Source of the DNA: DATAEG01 sp036258135
Lineage (GTDB): Bacteria > Actinomycetota > Actinomycetes > Mycobacteriales > Jatrophihabitantaceae
Length of the DNA: 62,878 nt
Assembly (NCBI GenBank): GCA_036258135.1
Contig: DATAEG010000166.1
Location: 1-62,878 of the forward strand
Direction of reading: 5' to 3'
Every line of letters begins with the position of its first letter. Position 1 is the first letter of the stretch. A program made the position numbers and the translations under genes. The notes beneath the pieces are model-generated. The model did not search any database and was not told the origin of the DNA. It saw only the letters and a program-made list of their open reading frames with translations. Positions 49,195-58,070 of the stretch are shown one piece after another.

Positions 49195-51363
49195 TTACCA
49201 GGCGATGGTGACGGTTCGGCTGACCGTGGCCGAGACGTTGCCGCCGCGGTCGATCGCCACGAGTCGGAATGTGTACGCGCCGTCTTGGCCGGCAAACGCG
49301 GTGCCGTCGTCGGTCTGGCCCTCCCAGAACGTGTAGAGCGACGCCTGGGTGTTCGCGGGTACGGGGTGCCACCTCCATCCGCCGACGAGGGTGCTGGTAT
49401 TTCCGTACGGATCGTCGGTGACGACGGTGTGCCAGGGTCCGCCGGCGAGCGAGACGGTGATTCGGACGTAAACGATCTCGTAGGCGGGCGCGACCACACG
49501 GAACCAGATCGATGGCACGAGGAGCGTGATGACGCCGAAGACTTGCACGTCCGCGAGTGCGGGCGGCGTTACCGCGGTCGCGATGAGCGTGGTGTCCAAG
49601 GTCGGCACGTGCGCGAGGTCGCCGGCTTGGATCCGGGGGCAGAGTTCCCCTGGTTGATAGGCGCCGTTGTGGAAGTTGTTGTGGTTCTCGACATGTTCTG
49701 TGCCAGCGATAGCGATGTCGAACAGCGTCGGATCGGTGCCGCCGCAGACCCGCAGGCCGTTCGCCTCGTAGGAGTATTCGACGACGCCGTCGCAACGGCT
49801 CTCGTCGATGTCGTCGATGCTGCCGTCCCAGTCCCACCATTTGTAATCCAGCTGGTCGACCCAGGTCCACCAGATGTTGTGATATTGGAGCGCGGCGGCG
49901 GTGTTGGCGACTTGTACGCGTTGCGCTGCGGTTATGGCGAGTGGCGCCCGGCCACCGTGAAAAGTCTTGTCAGGATGGCCTTCCTGGAAGGTCAGCACGA
50001 AGTCGTCGAGTAGGAATCTCATCTGGGACGCGAGGTCCGCGCCCGGCGAGCTCAGCGACCGGTACGCCGCGGCCGGCACGATGGTATCGCTCCAGCCAAT
50101 GCCTCCGGCGGCGTTGATCGCCCAGAGCGTCCCTTCGAATCCGGACGGTTGCCCCGGTACGAAACCCTCGTAGATGCCGGCGTGCCAGTGAGTGCCGGGC
50201 AGTACCAGGTCGCGGTAGATCGCGTCGCCGAGGTGTAGTCCAGTGGGGAACGGCAAGCCGGTGAACTCGAACGGCCGCTTGACGTGCCCGATGTCGGACG
50301 GGTCGAGCGGTTCGAGACGGTTCTGGTCGAGATAATGACCCAGCGCGTTTGGCAGCATCCGCAGGCCGTTGGCCCTGATCATCCGCACACTCGGCGGCAG
50401 GGTGTCGGGATCGAGCAGGCTGGCTGCGTCTGCCCCAAGACGGCGATCGCCGCCGCTGACGATGGCGACGAGCCGCTCGCGAGTTGCCGTGGAGAATCCA
50501 CCGGCCAGCAGCGTCGCGGCGAGGACGAAGCTGTCCGCGTGTCCTGCGTCGTACAGCTCGGTGAGCCGCTCTGGCCGTGGCCCGAGGAAGCCCCGGACGG
50601 CCGCAACCCCGGTCAGCCCCGGTGACGTGGCCAGCTGGCTGACGAACGTGGCGACGTGTTCGACAGGGAGCAGATCACCGGCGGCGCACAACAACACGGC
50701 GTGTTCGTCCGCGGTCGACGCGTCGTCCGCCGCGCGCAACACAGCCGTCCGGTCGCCGCTTTCGACCAGCGCTCGCAGCGCAGCCGCGGTAACCGGCGGG
50801 CGGGCACCAGGACCAGCTGGGCGACCGGCGCGGGCCGTGGCCAGCGCCGCTTCGTCGGCGACTAGCCCTACTCGGTCGCGAACTAACTCGGACAGCTGTT
50901 TGGTTGTGACCGGCGACGCATCCCGGTGCAGCATCCGGGTGGCTTTCGCGCGCACCTCTGACGGTGTGCCGCGATCCGCGGCGATCTGCCGCAGGCTCGC
51001 CCACCAGCCTTCGGTTGCTGCTGGGTCGGGTGTGCCATCCGCCGTGAGGCGTACCACCGTGTCGAGAAAGTCGAGCAGTACCAGACGCAGCGCCGGCGGC
51101 GTGTCGTCAGCGCCGGCGAGCACTTGCGCAGCCGTCCGCCCGTCCGAGCGCTCCAGCCAGTCGCGAAGTCCTGGCAGGATCGCGTAGCCGAGCACGTCGA
51201 CGGGCATCTCGCGGGCGAGCTCCCTCAACGTTCCGGCGAATCGCTCCGCAGGTCCCGCACTCGACAACCGGGCCAGCAGTTCGGCCCGTTCCGTCTCAGA
51301 CGCCGCATGAGAGAGCAGTTGCTCGCGCAGCAAGACGATCAGTTGATTGTCTTCGGGCATCAT
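49195..51363 (-). CDS. Large protein with helical N-half and permuted NlpC/P60-like (papain-like) core
   Basis: 722-residue cytosolic-looking protein without signal peptide. Residues 1-340 are helix-rich with Ala/Leu/Asp repeats (DDTPPALRLVLLDFLDTVVRL style, HEAT-like). From about 365 a core shows TGLPFPTGLHLGDAI, then HWHAGIYEGF (His near 391) and, about 130 residues later, ESRCDGVVEYSYEANG (Cys near 524): the His-before-Cys order of permuted NlpC/P60 (LRAT/YiiX-like) hydrolases. The last about 110 residues are a beta-sandwich (SLAGGPWHTVVTDDPYGNTS ... YTFRLVAIDRGGNVS) like an Ig/FN3 module. Start ATG 51363 or 51360 (GAGGAA upstream). Substrate unknown. Confidence 0.65.
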   Translation of the reverse strand: MMPEDNQLIVLLREQLLSHAASETERAELLARLSSAGPAERFAGTLRELAREMPVDVLGYAILPGLRDWLERSDGRTAAQVLAGADDTPPALRLVLLDFLDTVVRLTADGTPDPAATEGWWASLRQIAADRGTPSEVRAKATRMLHRDASPVTTKQLSELVRDRVGLVADEAALATARAGRPAGPGARPPVTAAALRALVESGDRTAVLRAADDASTADEHAVLLCAAGDLLPVEHVATFVSQLATSPGLTGVAAVRGFLGPRPERLTELYDAGHADSFVLAATLLAGGFSTATRERLVAIVSGGDRRLGADAASLLDPDTLPPSVRMIRANGLRMLPNALGHYLDQNRLEPLDPSDIGHVKRPFEFTGLPFPTGLHLGDAIYRDLVLPGTHWHAGIYEGFVPGQPSGFEGTLWAINAAGGIGWSDTIVPAAAYRSLSSPGADLASQMRFLLDDFVLTFQEGHPDKTFHGGRAPLAITAAQRVQVANTAAALQYHNIWWTWVDQLDYKWWDWDGSIDDIDESRCDGVVEYSYEANGLRVCGGTDPTLFDIAIAGTEHVENHNNFHNGAYQPGELCPRIQAGDLAHVPTLDTTLIATAVTPPALADVQVFGVITLLVPSIWFRVVAPAYEIVYVRITVSLAGGPWHTVVTDDPYGNTSTLVGGWRWHPVPANTQASLYTFWEGQTDDGTAFAGQDGAYTFRLVAIDRGGNVSATVSRTVTIAW

Positions 51364-51541
51364 TTCCTCGCTGGTTCGATCAGCCGAGTCGCTCTTTCGG
51401 AGCGTGGCGGCAGTAGATCAATCCCGACTGTCTCCGTTGCGAAACCCAAGGTCAAGAGAGGAGCGTTCGGTGACGTGAGAATCCAGGTCCGCGAGCCGCC
51501 GCCGATTCGACGGACCAGGTACCGGGGAGGCGGAGATAGAC

Positions 51542-54145
51542 ATGCTCTGGGGAGTAGCCACGTCCGGGCACCAGGTGGAGGGCAATTCGACCGACGATTG
51601 GTCAATCTTCGAAAGCGATCCGAGTATCAGGCACAAGGTTCGGACGAACGCTGCAGCTGGCGGCGTCGTTATGAACACCGCCCCCGCCGGCCCGGCGCTG
51701 CGGCATCACAACCTCGACGAGTTGCGCCGCGACCTAGACCGGGCGGCGGCACTTGGCTGCACGGCGTATCGCTTCTCGGTCGAGTGGAGCCGGGTCGAGC
51801 CGAGTCGGGGCACGTTCTCCAGCGAGCTGGCCGACTACTACGTGCCAGTGGTCAGGGAACTGCGCCTGCGCGGACTCGAACCGTTCGTCACGCTGAACCA
51901 TTTGACCCTTCCGCAATGGGCGCTCACCCCGTCGCGCACGCATCTTGATTTCAATATCTTCGGCCAGCAGTTCGTAGAGACCTACGATTCGGACCCAGGC
52001 TTCCAGGCATCGCTGAGGGGCTGGGAGAACCCCGTACTCATTTCGGCGTTCGCGACCTATTGCGACGCGGTGGTCAAGGCACTGGCACCAGCGGGTGTGA
52101 AATGGTGGATGACGCTCAACGAGCCCGTTGGCTCGATGATTGGCGCCGGTTACTTCGGCAGCGTGTGGTCGCCGGGATTCCTCGGTGACTACGCGCGCGG
52201 CAAGACCGCGTACCTGAACCTCCTGCGTGCGCACCTGACGGCATTTCAGGTGATCAAGGGGCTCGACCCGTCCGCGCAGGTCGGATTCGCACACAACATG
52301 ATGTCCGTGGTGCCGCTCGGAGACGATCCCGACCCGGCCCGCCGATTCGACTACTTCTATCACCGGCACATCTTGGATTCGCTGAACACCGGAGTCGTGG
52401 ACGTCGAAATCGACGCCGACCCTGGCGCACAGGACAGACAGCCGCCCGGCACGTTCTTCGGATCGGGGGCGGTCCCGTGGCGTCGCGCCTTCGACTTCAT
52501 CGGCGTCAACTACTACTTCCGGGCCCGGGTGTACTGGGACGCGTTCATCGGCCTGAAGGGCGGCCGCTACTCCGGCGGCAGATTCGATCCGGACCAGTCG
52601 GCGCACGGGATCACCCATGCCTCGACCGGCAAACTGACTGGGCTCGGATGGGAACTCCACCCCGACGGGCTACGCGAGATCCTGCTCGAGTTGAAGAACC
52701 GGTACAACGCGCCGCTGGTGGTGACCGAATTCGGCATGTCCGAGAGCCGGGAGGCGCTGCGGGGCCCACATCTGGTCGCGCACGCGAGCGCGATCGAGGC
52801 CGCCCGAGCCGCTGGGGCGGACGTCCGAGCGGCCTTTTACTGGACGCTCTCCGACAACTGGGAACTGACGTACCACTATGAACCCCGCGGCAGGTTCGGG
52901 CTCTTCACTGTCGACCGGACACCCGGGCCAGGCGGACTCCCATTGACCCGCTCGATGACGGATGCCGCCCTTGCCCTACGCAGCCTGGCCGTCGGCGCGG
53001 TCAGCCTCGCGGTCGAGGTCCGGCACGGTGCGCTTTCGTCGGATGGTGGCACGCTGATACCGCCGGTGCGCAGCCCCGGCGCGCTCTACCGGACCAGTGT
53101 GGGCGGGTTCCAATACTTGCTCTGGCTGGCCCGCTCGGGCCGTGCCACACGAGATCTGGACGCGCTGGTGTACTCCTTCGGCGGCGCCAGGTGGTCCTCA
53201 GCAACCGTGCACCGCTGGGATGCCAACACCCGGCAACTCACGCTTACCACTCAGGTCGCTGACTACCTCAAGCCCACCGATTGGCGGCTCGAGCTCGCAG
53301 CCGACCTGCTTGCTGGCTCCGGTGAGGTCGACAACGGGCCAGCGATAACCGTGCAGCGCGTCATCTGGGACGGACTATTCAGCGGTGACGGGTGGCTCGC
53401 CCGACTCCGACTGGTGCCCACCGAGGAACCCGCGGCTGAACCGATCGTGGCGATGCGGCTATTGCCACCTAACGGCGACTGGATCAACGCCGACACCGTC
53501 CAAGTGAATTCCATCGGCCAGCTCACCGGCACACTAGGCGGCGCCCCACTCACTGGCACGGTCATCGCGACACCCGTGGCTGGCGCCGAACCCGACGTAC
53601 GTCTGTCGCTAACCGTCAGATTCGCCGCTACCACCAGCACCCTCTCGCTCATTCGGCTGTCGGACGACGTCGCCGCTTGCCCCGGCATCGACCCCGTGAC
53701 CACAGAGCCGGGGGCACCGCTGTGCGTCACCAGCCCGGCCGCCGATGAACTCCACGTGCTGGCCGCCGACACCACCGGACGCATCCTCGGCTGCCACTGG
53801 ACCCCGGCCACCGCATGGACAACATGGGCGCCGGTTCAGGCCGGCGTCACCGGCCCGGCCGGCTGGGTCAGCGCTGCCAGCCGACGCCCCGGACAACTCG
53901 ACCTGATCACCGCCGGCGCCGACGGCCGCATCTACACCGCGGCCCGCGACCCGGCCGGCCAGTGGGCCGGCTGGTGGGTACTGCCCGGGATGCAAACCCA
54001 CCCCGGCGCACCGGTATGCATCACCAGCCCCGCGCCCGATGAACTCCACGTGCTGGCCGCCGACACCACCGGACGCATCCTCGGCTGCCACTGGACCCCC
54101 ACCACCACATGGACAGAGTGGGCCGCCTTCGGCCAGCCGGCCTGA
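51542..54145 (+). CDS. GH1 beta-glycosidase with C-terminal beta-repeat region
   Basis: 867-residue protein. The N-terminal 470 residues are a complete GH1 domain: LWGVATSGHQVEG at the start, NH at 119-120, acid/base Glu194 in WMTLNEPV, nucleophile Glu396 in VVTEFGMS and the aglycone Trp/Glu in YWTLSDNWELTYHYEPRGRFG. Residues about 470-720 form a beta-rich linker domain and about 720-867 hold two copies of a duplicated module (DELHVLAADTTGRILGCHW) resembling a tachylectin/beta-propeller-type blade. No signal peptide is seen, so export is unclear. ATG 51542 starts right at the GH1 fold. Divergent from the permuted-papain gene. Confidence 0.85.
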   Translation: MLWGVATSGHQVEGNSTDDWSIFESDPSIRHKVRTNAAAGGVVMNTAPAGPALRHHNLDELRRDLDRAAALGCTAYRFSVEWSRVEPSRGTFSSELADYYVPVVRELRLRGLEPFVTLNHLTLPQWALTPSRTHLDFNIFGQQFVETYDSDPGFQASLRGWENPVLISAFATYCDAVVKALAPAGVKWWMTLNEPVGSMIGAGYFGSVWSPGFLGDYARGKTAYLNLLRAHLTAFQVIKGLDPSAQVGFAHNMMSVVPLGDDPDPARRFDYFYHRHILDSLNTGVVDVEIDADPGAQDRQPPGTFFGSGAVPWRRAFDFIGVNYYFRARVYWDAFIGLKGGRYSGGRFDPDQSAHGITHASTGKLTGLGWELHPDGLREILLELKNRYNAPLVVTEFGMSESREALRGPHLVAHASAIEAARAAGADVRAAFYWTLSDNWELTYHYEPRGRFGLFTVDRTPGPGGLPLTRSMTDAALALRSLAVGAVSLAVEVRHGALSSDGGTLIPPVRSPGALYRTSVGGFQYLLWLARSGRATRDLDALVYSFGGARWSSATVHRWDANTRQLTLTTQVADYLKPTDWRLELAADLLAGSGEVDNGPAITVQRVIWDGLFSGDGWLARLRLVPTEEPAAEPIVAMRLLPPNGDWINADTVQVNSIGQLTGTLGGAPLTGTVIATPVAGAEPDVRLSLTVRFAATTSTLSLIRLSDDVAACPGIDPVTTEPGAPLCVTSPAADELHVLAADTTGRILGCHWTPATAWTTWAPVQAGVTGPAGWVSAASRRPGQLDLITAGADGRIYTAARDPAGQWAGWWVLPGMQTHPGAPVCITSPAPDELHVLAADTTGRILGCHWTPTTTWTEWAAFGQPA
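53744..53805 (+). repeat. 62-base perfect direct repeat, copy 1 (inside GH1 gene)
   Basis: Identical to 54038-54099, 294 bases (98 codons) apart and in frame. Encodes DELHVLAADTTGRILGCHWT. Marks a recent duplication of the C-terminal module. Confidence 0.9.
54038..54099 (+). repeat. 62-base perfect direct repeat, copy 2 (inside GH1 gene)
   Basis: Second copy of the repeat at 53744-53805, near the end of the coding sequence. Same reading frame. Confidence 0.9.
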
Positions 54146-54207
54146 GCCCGAACGGCCCACGCGAACGCGGACACCTGCGATGTTCCTGACTCGGGACAAT
54201 CGGATGC

Positions 54208-55353
54208 GTGCGGGCAGTGACGGTGTTTCTCTGCGGCGACGTGATGCTCGGGCGCGGTGTGGATCAGATCCTCCCCCATCCGGGCAACCCGACGCTGCAT
54301 GAGCAGCACGTGCGCGACGCGCGTCAATATGTCGAGTTGGCCCAACTACGGAACGGTCCCATCCCGTATCCGGTAGGCGATGCGTGGCCGTGGGGCGACG
54401 CCCTCCAGGTACTGGACGATCTGGCACCGGAAGTCCGGATCATCAATCTCGAGACGAGCATCACCCAGGCCGACGATTTCGCGCCGGGCAAGGGCGTGCA
54501 CTATCGGATGAGTCCCGGCAACGTGCCCTGCCTGGCCGCGGCCGCGCCAGATGTGTGTGCCTTGGCGAACAACCACGTGCTCGACTTCGGCAGTCAGGGG
54601 CTGGCCGACACACTCGACGTGCTGCGCCGTGCGGGCATTCGCGGGGTGGGAGCCGGTCACGACCTGGGCGACACGCGCGAGCCTGCGGTCATCCCGATCT
54701 CTGGCGGCGGACGGGTCATGGTCGTCTCCTGCGGGCTTGCCTCCAGCGGCATTCCGCCGAGCTGGGCTGCGGCCTCCAATCGGTCAGGCGTCAACCTCGT
54801 CGCGGACCTCTCTGAGCGCAGTGCCGCCGAGATCATCGCCCAGGTCGGCGGCGTGCGGAAGGCGGGCGACATGGTCGTCGTCTCCATCCATTGGGGCACC
54901 AACTGGGGGTACGAGGTGCCGGCCGCTCACCGCCGGTTCGCGCATCGGCTCATCGAAGGTGGAGTCGACATCGTGCACGGGCACTCCTCCCATCACCCGC
55001 GACCGATCGAGATCTACCGCGGCAAGCTTGTGCTGTATGGCTGCGGCGATTTCATCGACGACTACGAGGGCATCGCCGGCTACGAGAGTTACCGGGCCGA
55101 CCTGCGCCTCATGTACTTCGTGTCGTTCGATCAGGATGCCGGAGCGGTGCAGGGTCTCCGGATCATTCCGATGCAAGCCCGCACAATGCGGCTGCGCCAC
55201 GCCTCGCTGGCGGACTCGGCGTGGCTGGGGCAGATCCTCAACGAGATCAGCCGACCGTTCGCAACGCGCGTCGACGCTGGCTCAGCCGGCGCGCTGACCG
55301 CAGCGTCGCGTAGCACTCTGGACGCGACGGCAGAAGGCGCCGCCGGTCAATGA
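54208..55353 (+). CDS. CapA-family metallophosphatase-like protein
   Basis: 381-residue protein of the PGA_cap (poly-gamma-glutamate capsule CapA/PgsA) family, calcineurin-like phosphoesterase fold. Metal-binding marks: FLCGDVMLGRG (Asp11), IINLETSI, LANNHVLDFG, VVSIHWGTNW and VHGHSSHHPRPIE. Family roles are poorly understood; some act in capsule polymer export, others may be phosphatases. No transmembrane anchor, so probably cytosolic. GTG 54208. It precedes the Mth938-like gene by 19 bases. Confidence 0.85.
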   Translation: MRAVTVFLCGDVMLGRGVDQILPHPGNPTLHEQHVRDARQYVELAQLRNGPIPYPVGDAWPWGDALQVLDDLAPEVRIINLETSITQADDFAPGKGVHYRMSPGNVPCLAAAAPDVCALANNHVLDFGSQGLADTLDVLRRAGIRGVGAGHDLGDTREPAVIPISGGGRVMVVSCGLASSGIPPSWAAASNRSGVNLVADLSERSAAEIIAQVGGVRKAGDMVVVSIHWGTNWGYEVPAAHRRFAHRLIEGGVDIVHGHSSHHPRPIEIYRGKLVLYGCGDFIDDYEGIAGYESYRADLRLMYFVSFDQDAGAVQGLRIIPMQARTMRLRHASLADSAWLGQILNEISRPFATRVDAGSAGALTAASRSTLDATAEGAAGQ

Positions 55354-55372
55354 AGGCTAGGGAGGCCACAGC

Positions 55373-55726
55373 ATGAACGTGCGCATGATCAGGTTCGGAT
55401 CTATCGAGGTTGACGGGCATCAGTACGAGCACGACATCATCATCGACGGTGGCGACGTGCGGAAACGGAAGAAGAAGCCCTCCAAGCCGCACCGCGAGCA
55501 ATTCGGGCACACTCCGCTGTCGGCTGCCGAGGACCTGCCGTGGGGCGGACGCCGGCTGATCATCGGCACGGGAGCCTATGGCTCGTTGCCGGTTATGTCC
55601 GACGTCATCGAGGAGGCTGGCCGTCGAGGCGTCGATGTGGACGCCGTTCCGACGAAGGAGGCGTGTGGTCTGATCGCGAGCCTCGACCCGCGTGAGATCT
55701 ACGCCGTACTCCATGTCACCTGCTGA
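55373..55726 (+). CDS. Mth938-like domain protein (NDUFAF3 fold)
   Basis: 117-residue protein of the Mth938/NDUFAF3 family: RFGSIEVDGHQYEHDIIIDG at the N-terminus, LIIGTGAYGSLPVM near residue 63 and TKEACGLIASLDPREIYAVLHVTC at the end, all diagnostic. ATG 55373 with AGGGAGG region upstream. Bacterial homologues have no firm role; eukaryotic NDUFAF3 aids complex I assembly. Coupled closely to the CapA-like gene. Confidence 0.85.
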   Translation: MNVRMIRFGSIEVDGHQYEHDIIIDGGDVRKRKKKPSKPHREQFGHTPLSAAEDLPWGGRRLIIGTGAYGSLPVMSDVIEEAGRRGVDVDAVPTKEACGLIASLDPREIYAVLHVTC

Positions 55727-55792
55727 CGGCGCACGGCAGGGAGCTCTGGTAAGCCAGCGGCCGCGCGCGCCTGGGCGAAGGATATCCGCGGC

Positions 55793-56197
55793 GTGGGTTC
55801 CGCAAGGCCTACCACGACGCCCGCGGCGAGGGAACGCAACATCACCGGAGACGACCTGATCGACGAACTGGACCGCCTCGCCGCGGTGCGGGGCTGCCCG
55901 GCCGTGCTGCGCGGCGACAACGGACCCGAGCTCGCGTGCGCCCCCATGGTCGACTGGGCCCACGAACGGGTCGGGCTCGCCTTCATCCCGCCCGGCGAGT
56001 CGTGGCGTAACGGCTAGGTCGAGTCGTTCAACAGCAGGGTCCGCGACGAATGTCTGAACATCAACATCTTCTGGAGCCTGGCCCAAGCCAGGGTCGTGAT
56101 CAACGATTGGAAGCAGGACTACAACCACCGCCGACGACACAGCTCGCTCGGCTATCAGGCAGCAGCGGTCTACGCTGCAGCCTGCATCCACCGATGA
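55793..56197 (+). pseudogene. IS3-family transposase C-terminal relic, amber-interrupted
   Basis: Frame encoding the C-terminal half of an IS3-type OrfB rve domain: ITGDDLIDELDRL, GDNGPELACAPMVDWA (DDE Asp), then a TAG at 56015-56017 where the family has Tyr (NG-stop-VESFNSRVRDECLN), continuing in frame with DYNHRRRHSSLGY to a stop at 56195-56197. The N-terminal half and OrfA are missing. Inactive remnant; no terminal inverted repeats identified. Confidence 0.8.
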
Positions 56198-56297
56198 AGA
56201 TCGACTCTCACATCAGGTGGATCAGTTCTCGGTGTCCGGTCAGTGTTGCTAGCTTCGCCGCGAGGGCGCCTGTTCTGCGGTTGTCATCGAGGTTCGA

Positions 56298-56840
56298 TCA
56301 GGGATGCGCCGCGAAGACGTGGGCGACGGCTCCGCCGCTGAAGGCCGTGGTGCTGATCGGCTCGATGGTGAGCGGTGCGGTGAACAGCTGCTCGCCCGAA
56401 CCCAGGACGACGGGGTGGATGACAAGACGGTACTCATCGATCAAGCCGGCCTTGACCAGCGACCGGGCGAACCGTGCACCGCCCTGAGCGAGCAGGTACC
56501 CGCCGGAGTGCTCGTGCTTGAGGCGCGTGACCGCTTCGGTCAGGTCGCCGGAGACAATCGTCGTCTCGGCCCAGTCGGCGGACTTCAGGGAGTCCGAGAA
56601 CACGACCTTGGGGATGTCGTTCATTGGCTTGGCGAACGGCCCGGAGGCGCTGGGCCAGAAGTCGGCCCACCTGGCGTAGGTGACGGCACCCACCAGATGC
56701 ACACTGGCGTTGCTCACGGTCTCGAGGACCCAGGCCGCGCCGTCGGGAGAGCGGCCCGCGGCTTCCCAATCGGCGCTCCCGTCCGGTGGTGCGACATAGC
56801 CGTCGAGCGAGACCGACATCTTGAGGACGAGCGGGGCCAT
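56298..56840 (-). CDS. RibD C-terminal/dihydrofolate-reductase-like protein
   Basis: 180-residue NADPH-dependent reductase-fold protein: VLKMSVSLDGYVAPPDGSAD at the N-terminus (the RibD-C/DHFR-like signature SLDGY), LVGAVTYARW, KVVFSDSL and a C-terminal LAQGGARFARSLV and GLIDEYRLVIHPVVLGSG block. Stand-alone members are widespread with unknown substrates. ATG 56840 selected; the extension beyond it is low-complexity. The gene sits between two decayed transposase remnants, suggesting acquired DNA. Confidence 0.85.
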   Translation of the reverse strand: MAPLVLKMSVSLDGYVAPPDGSADWEAAGRSPDGAAWVLETVSNASVHLVGAVTYARWADFWPSASGPFAKPMNDIPKVVFSDSLKSADWAETTIVSGDLTEAVTRLKHEHSGGYLLAQGGARFARSLVKAGLIDEYRLVIHPVVLGSGEQLFTAPLTIEPISTTAFSGGAVAHVFAAHP

Positions 56841-56887
56841 GCGCTGCTTCCTTCCGAGGGCAGAGGCGCCGGTGGCGGAGCCAACGC

Positions 56888-56966
56888 TACTGGCCCCGAC
56901 CCAGGCCCGCGTCGTCACACCGACTGGAAGGAGGACCACAACCACTGGCGACAACACAGCGGCGTC
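56888..56966 (+). mobile_element. Second decayed IS3-family transposase fragment
   Basis: Reads QARVV at 56902-56916 and, after a one-base deletion (5 instead of 6 bases), DWKEDHNHWRQHSG at 56922-56963. The homologous stretch in the first relic is QARVVINDWKQDYNHRRRHS. Frameshifted and truncated, thus non-functional. It lies in the 398-base gap 56841-57238; the rest of the gap holds no gene. Confidence 0.65.
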
Positions 56967-57238
56967 TGTTGGGCCCGGTCACGTTGCAGCTCAGTGACCG
57001 CGCACACGTGTCGTTCGGAGCCGCCTCGCCTCCTGTCCTGCTCCAGCGATCGGACACGAACGGGCATGATGCGCCGGGTCACCAGGCGACCGAATCGTGG
57101 CCGCGCCGGACGAAGAGAAGGGGCGTATCGTGCCCCACGCTGCGGCCTTCCGGGCCGCACAATCGCCCACCTGCTTACGCCAGCCGGGCCGAGACGGGAG
57201 ATCATCCACGGCCCGCAGGCGGAGAAAGGACGGATGAC

Positions 57239-57874
57239 ATGAGGCGAGCACTTGTTGCGCTGGCGGTGACGGCGTGCACCCTACTGGCGCTGACCTGGTC
57301 GGCGAGCGTGGCCTCCGGCCAGGTGACGCAGTTCAGGTTCTCCGGGAAGTCCGCGGACGCTGCTTGGGAGACCAGCACGGCCACCAGCGTCACCGACGCC
57401 GCCGTCACCGTGTCAACGTCGAATCAAGGCTCCCATCTGTTCGTTACTCAGTTCACCGCGTACTTCGATACGAACGGCAACTTCACTGGCGCCACCGACA
57501 CGATTGCCGACGTGACTAGCGGCTTTTCGTTCGCCCTCGGGCAATCGCTCGCCAGTGCCAGCCTGAGCGGATCGGGCCTGCCGGCCACGACTTGCACATT
57601 TGATGCGAACTTCAACCAGATCGGGTGCACCGCCTCGACCATCGATGTGACCGTCACCTGGACGGGCCAGGGGCCAATTAGCCGCGGCGTGACCACAAGT
57701 CATTCCAAGTCCGACGGGTTTAGTGTTACCAACCACTTCAATGGCACCTTCCGCGATGCCACAGCCACCGGGACAGTCGGAGGCCTCACGCTTAGCGCGA
57801 GCGAGCTGCACTTCGCCGATCTAGCCATCACCAAGACCGGCACCACCATCGTCTGCATCGGCAACGGCTGCTAG
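57239..57874 (+). CDS. Secreted beta-rich protein of unknown function
   Basis: 211-residue exported protein with an N-terminal signal peptide (RRALVALAVTACTLLALTWSASVASG, cleavage near residue 27). The mature part is Thr/Ser/Gly-rich beta sequence (QVTQFRFSGKSADAAWETST, GTATVGGLTLSASELHFADL) with one Cys pair near 119 and 128 and another at the C-terminus (IVCIGNGC). No family recognised; resembles actinobacterial extracellular beta-sandwich proteins of unknown role. ATG 57239 has GAAAGGA upstream. Confidence 0.65.
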   Translation: MRRALVALAVTACTLLALTWSASVASGQVTQFRFSGKSADAAWETSTATSVTDAAVTVSTSNQGSHLFVTQFTAYFDTNGNFTGATDTIADVTSGFSFALGQSLASASLSGSGLPATTCTFDANFNQIGCTASTIDVTVTWTGQGPISRGVTTSHSKSDGFSVTNHFNGTFRDATATGTVGGLTLSASELHFADLAITKTGTTIVCIGNGC

Positions 57875-57886
57875 GCCGGATCCGAA

Positions 57887-57915
57887 GGCCAGATGCTGGC
57901 GCTCGCCAGTTGGCC
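57887..57915 (+). terminator. Bipartite hairpin after secreted protein gene
   Basis: GGCCA-gatg-CTGGC-gctc-GCCAG-t-TGGCC: two nested 5-bp stems, 12 bases after the TAG at 57874. Plausible terminator. Confidence 0.6.
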
Positions 57916-58046
57916 CTGACGCGACCTTTCCGCGCACCGCAGCGTGCGGCTGCCCGACGCGCCGGAGCCTCCGATGCGGTCGCCGCGCTGACGCAAGATC
58001 AACCCCGCGTCGGGGACTGGCGCGGTCTCGCCGTAAATGCTTAGTG

Positions 58047-58070
58047 GCTGGCCGGCGAGGGCCGGCTAGC
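58047..58070 (-). terminator. Hairpin overlapping the peroxidase stop codon
   Basis: GCTGGCCGGC / GCCGGCTAGC, a 10-bp stem with one G-U pair and a 4-base loop; its outer arm contains the peroxidase TAG (58066-58068). Terminator likely; alternatively it slows the ribosome at the stop. Confidence 0.6.
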
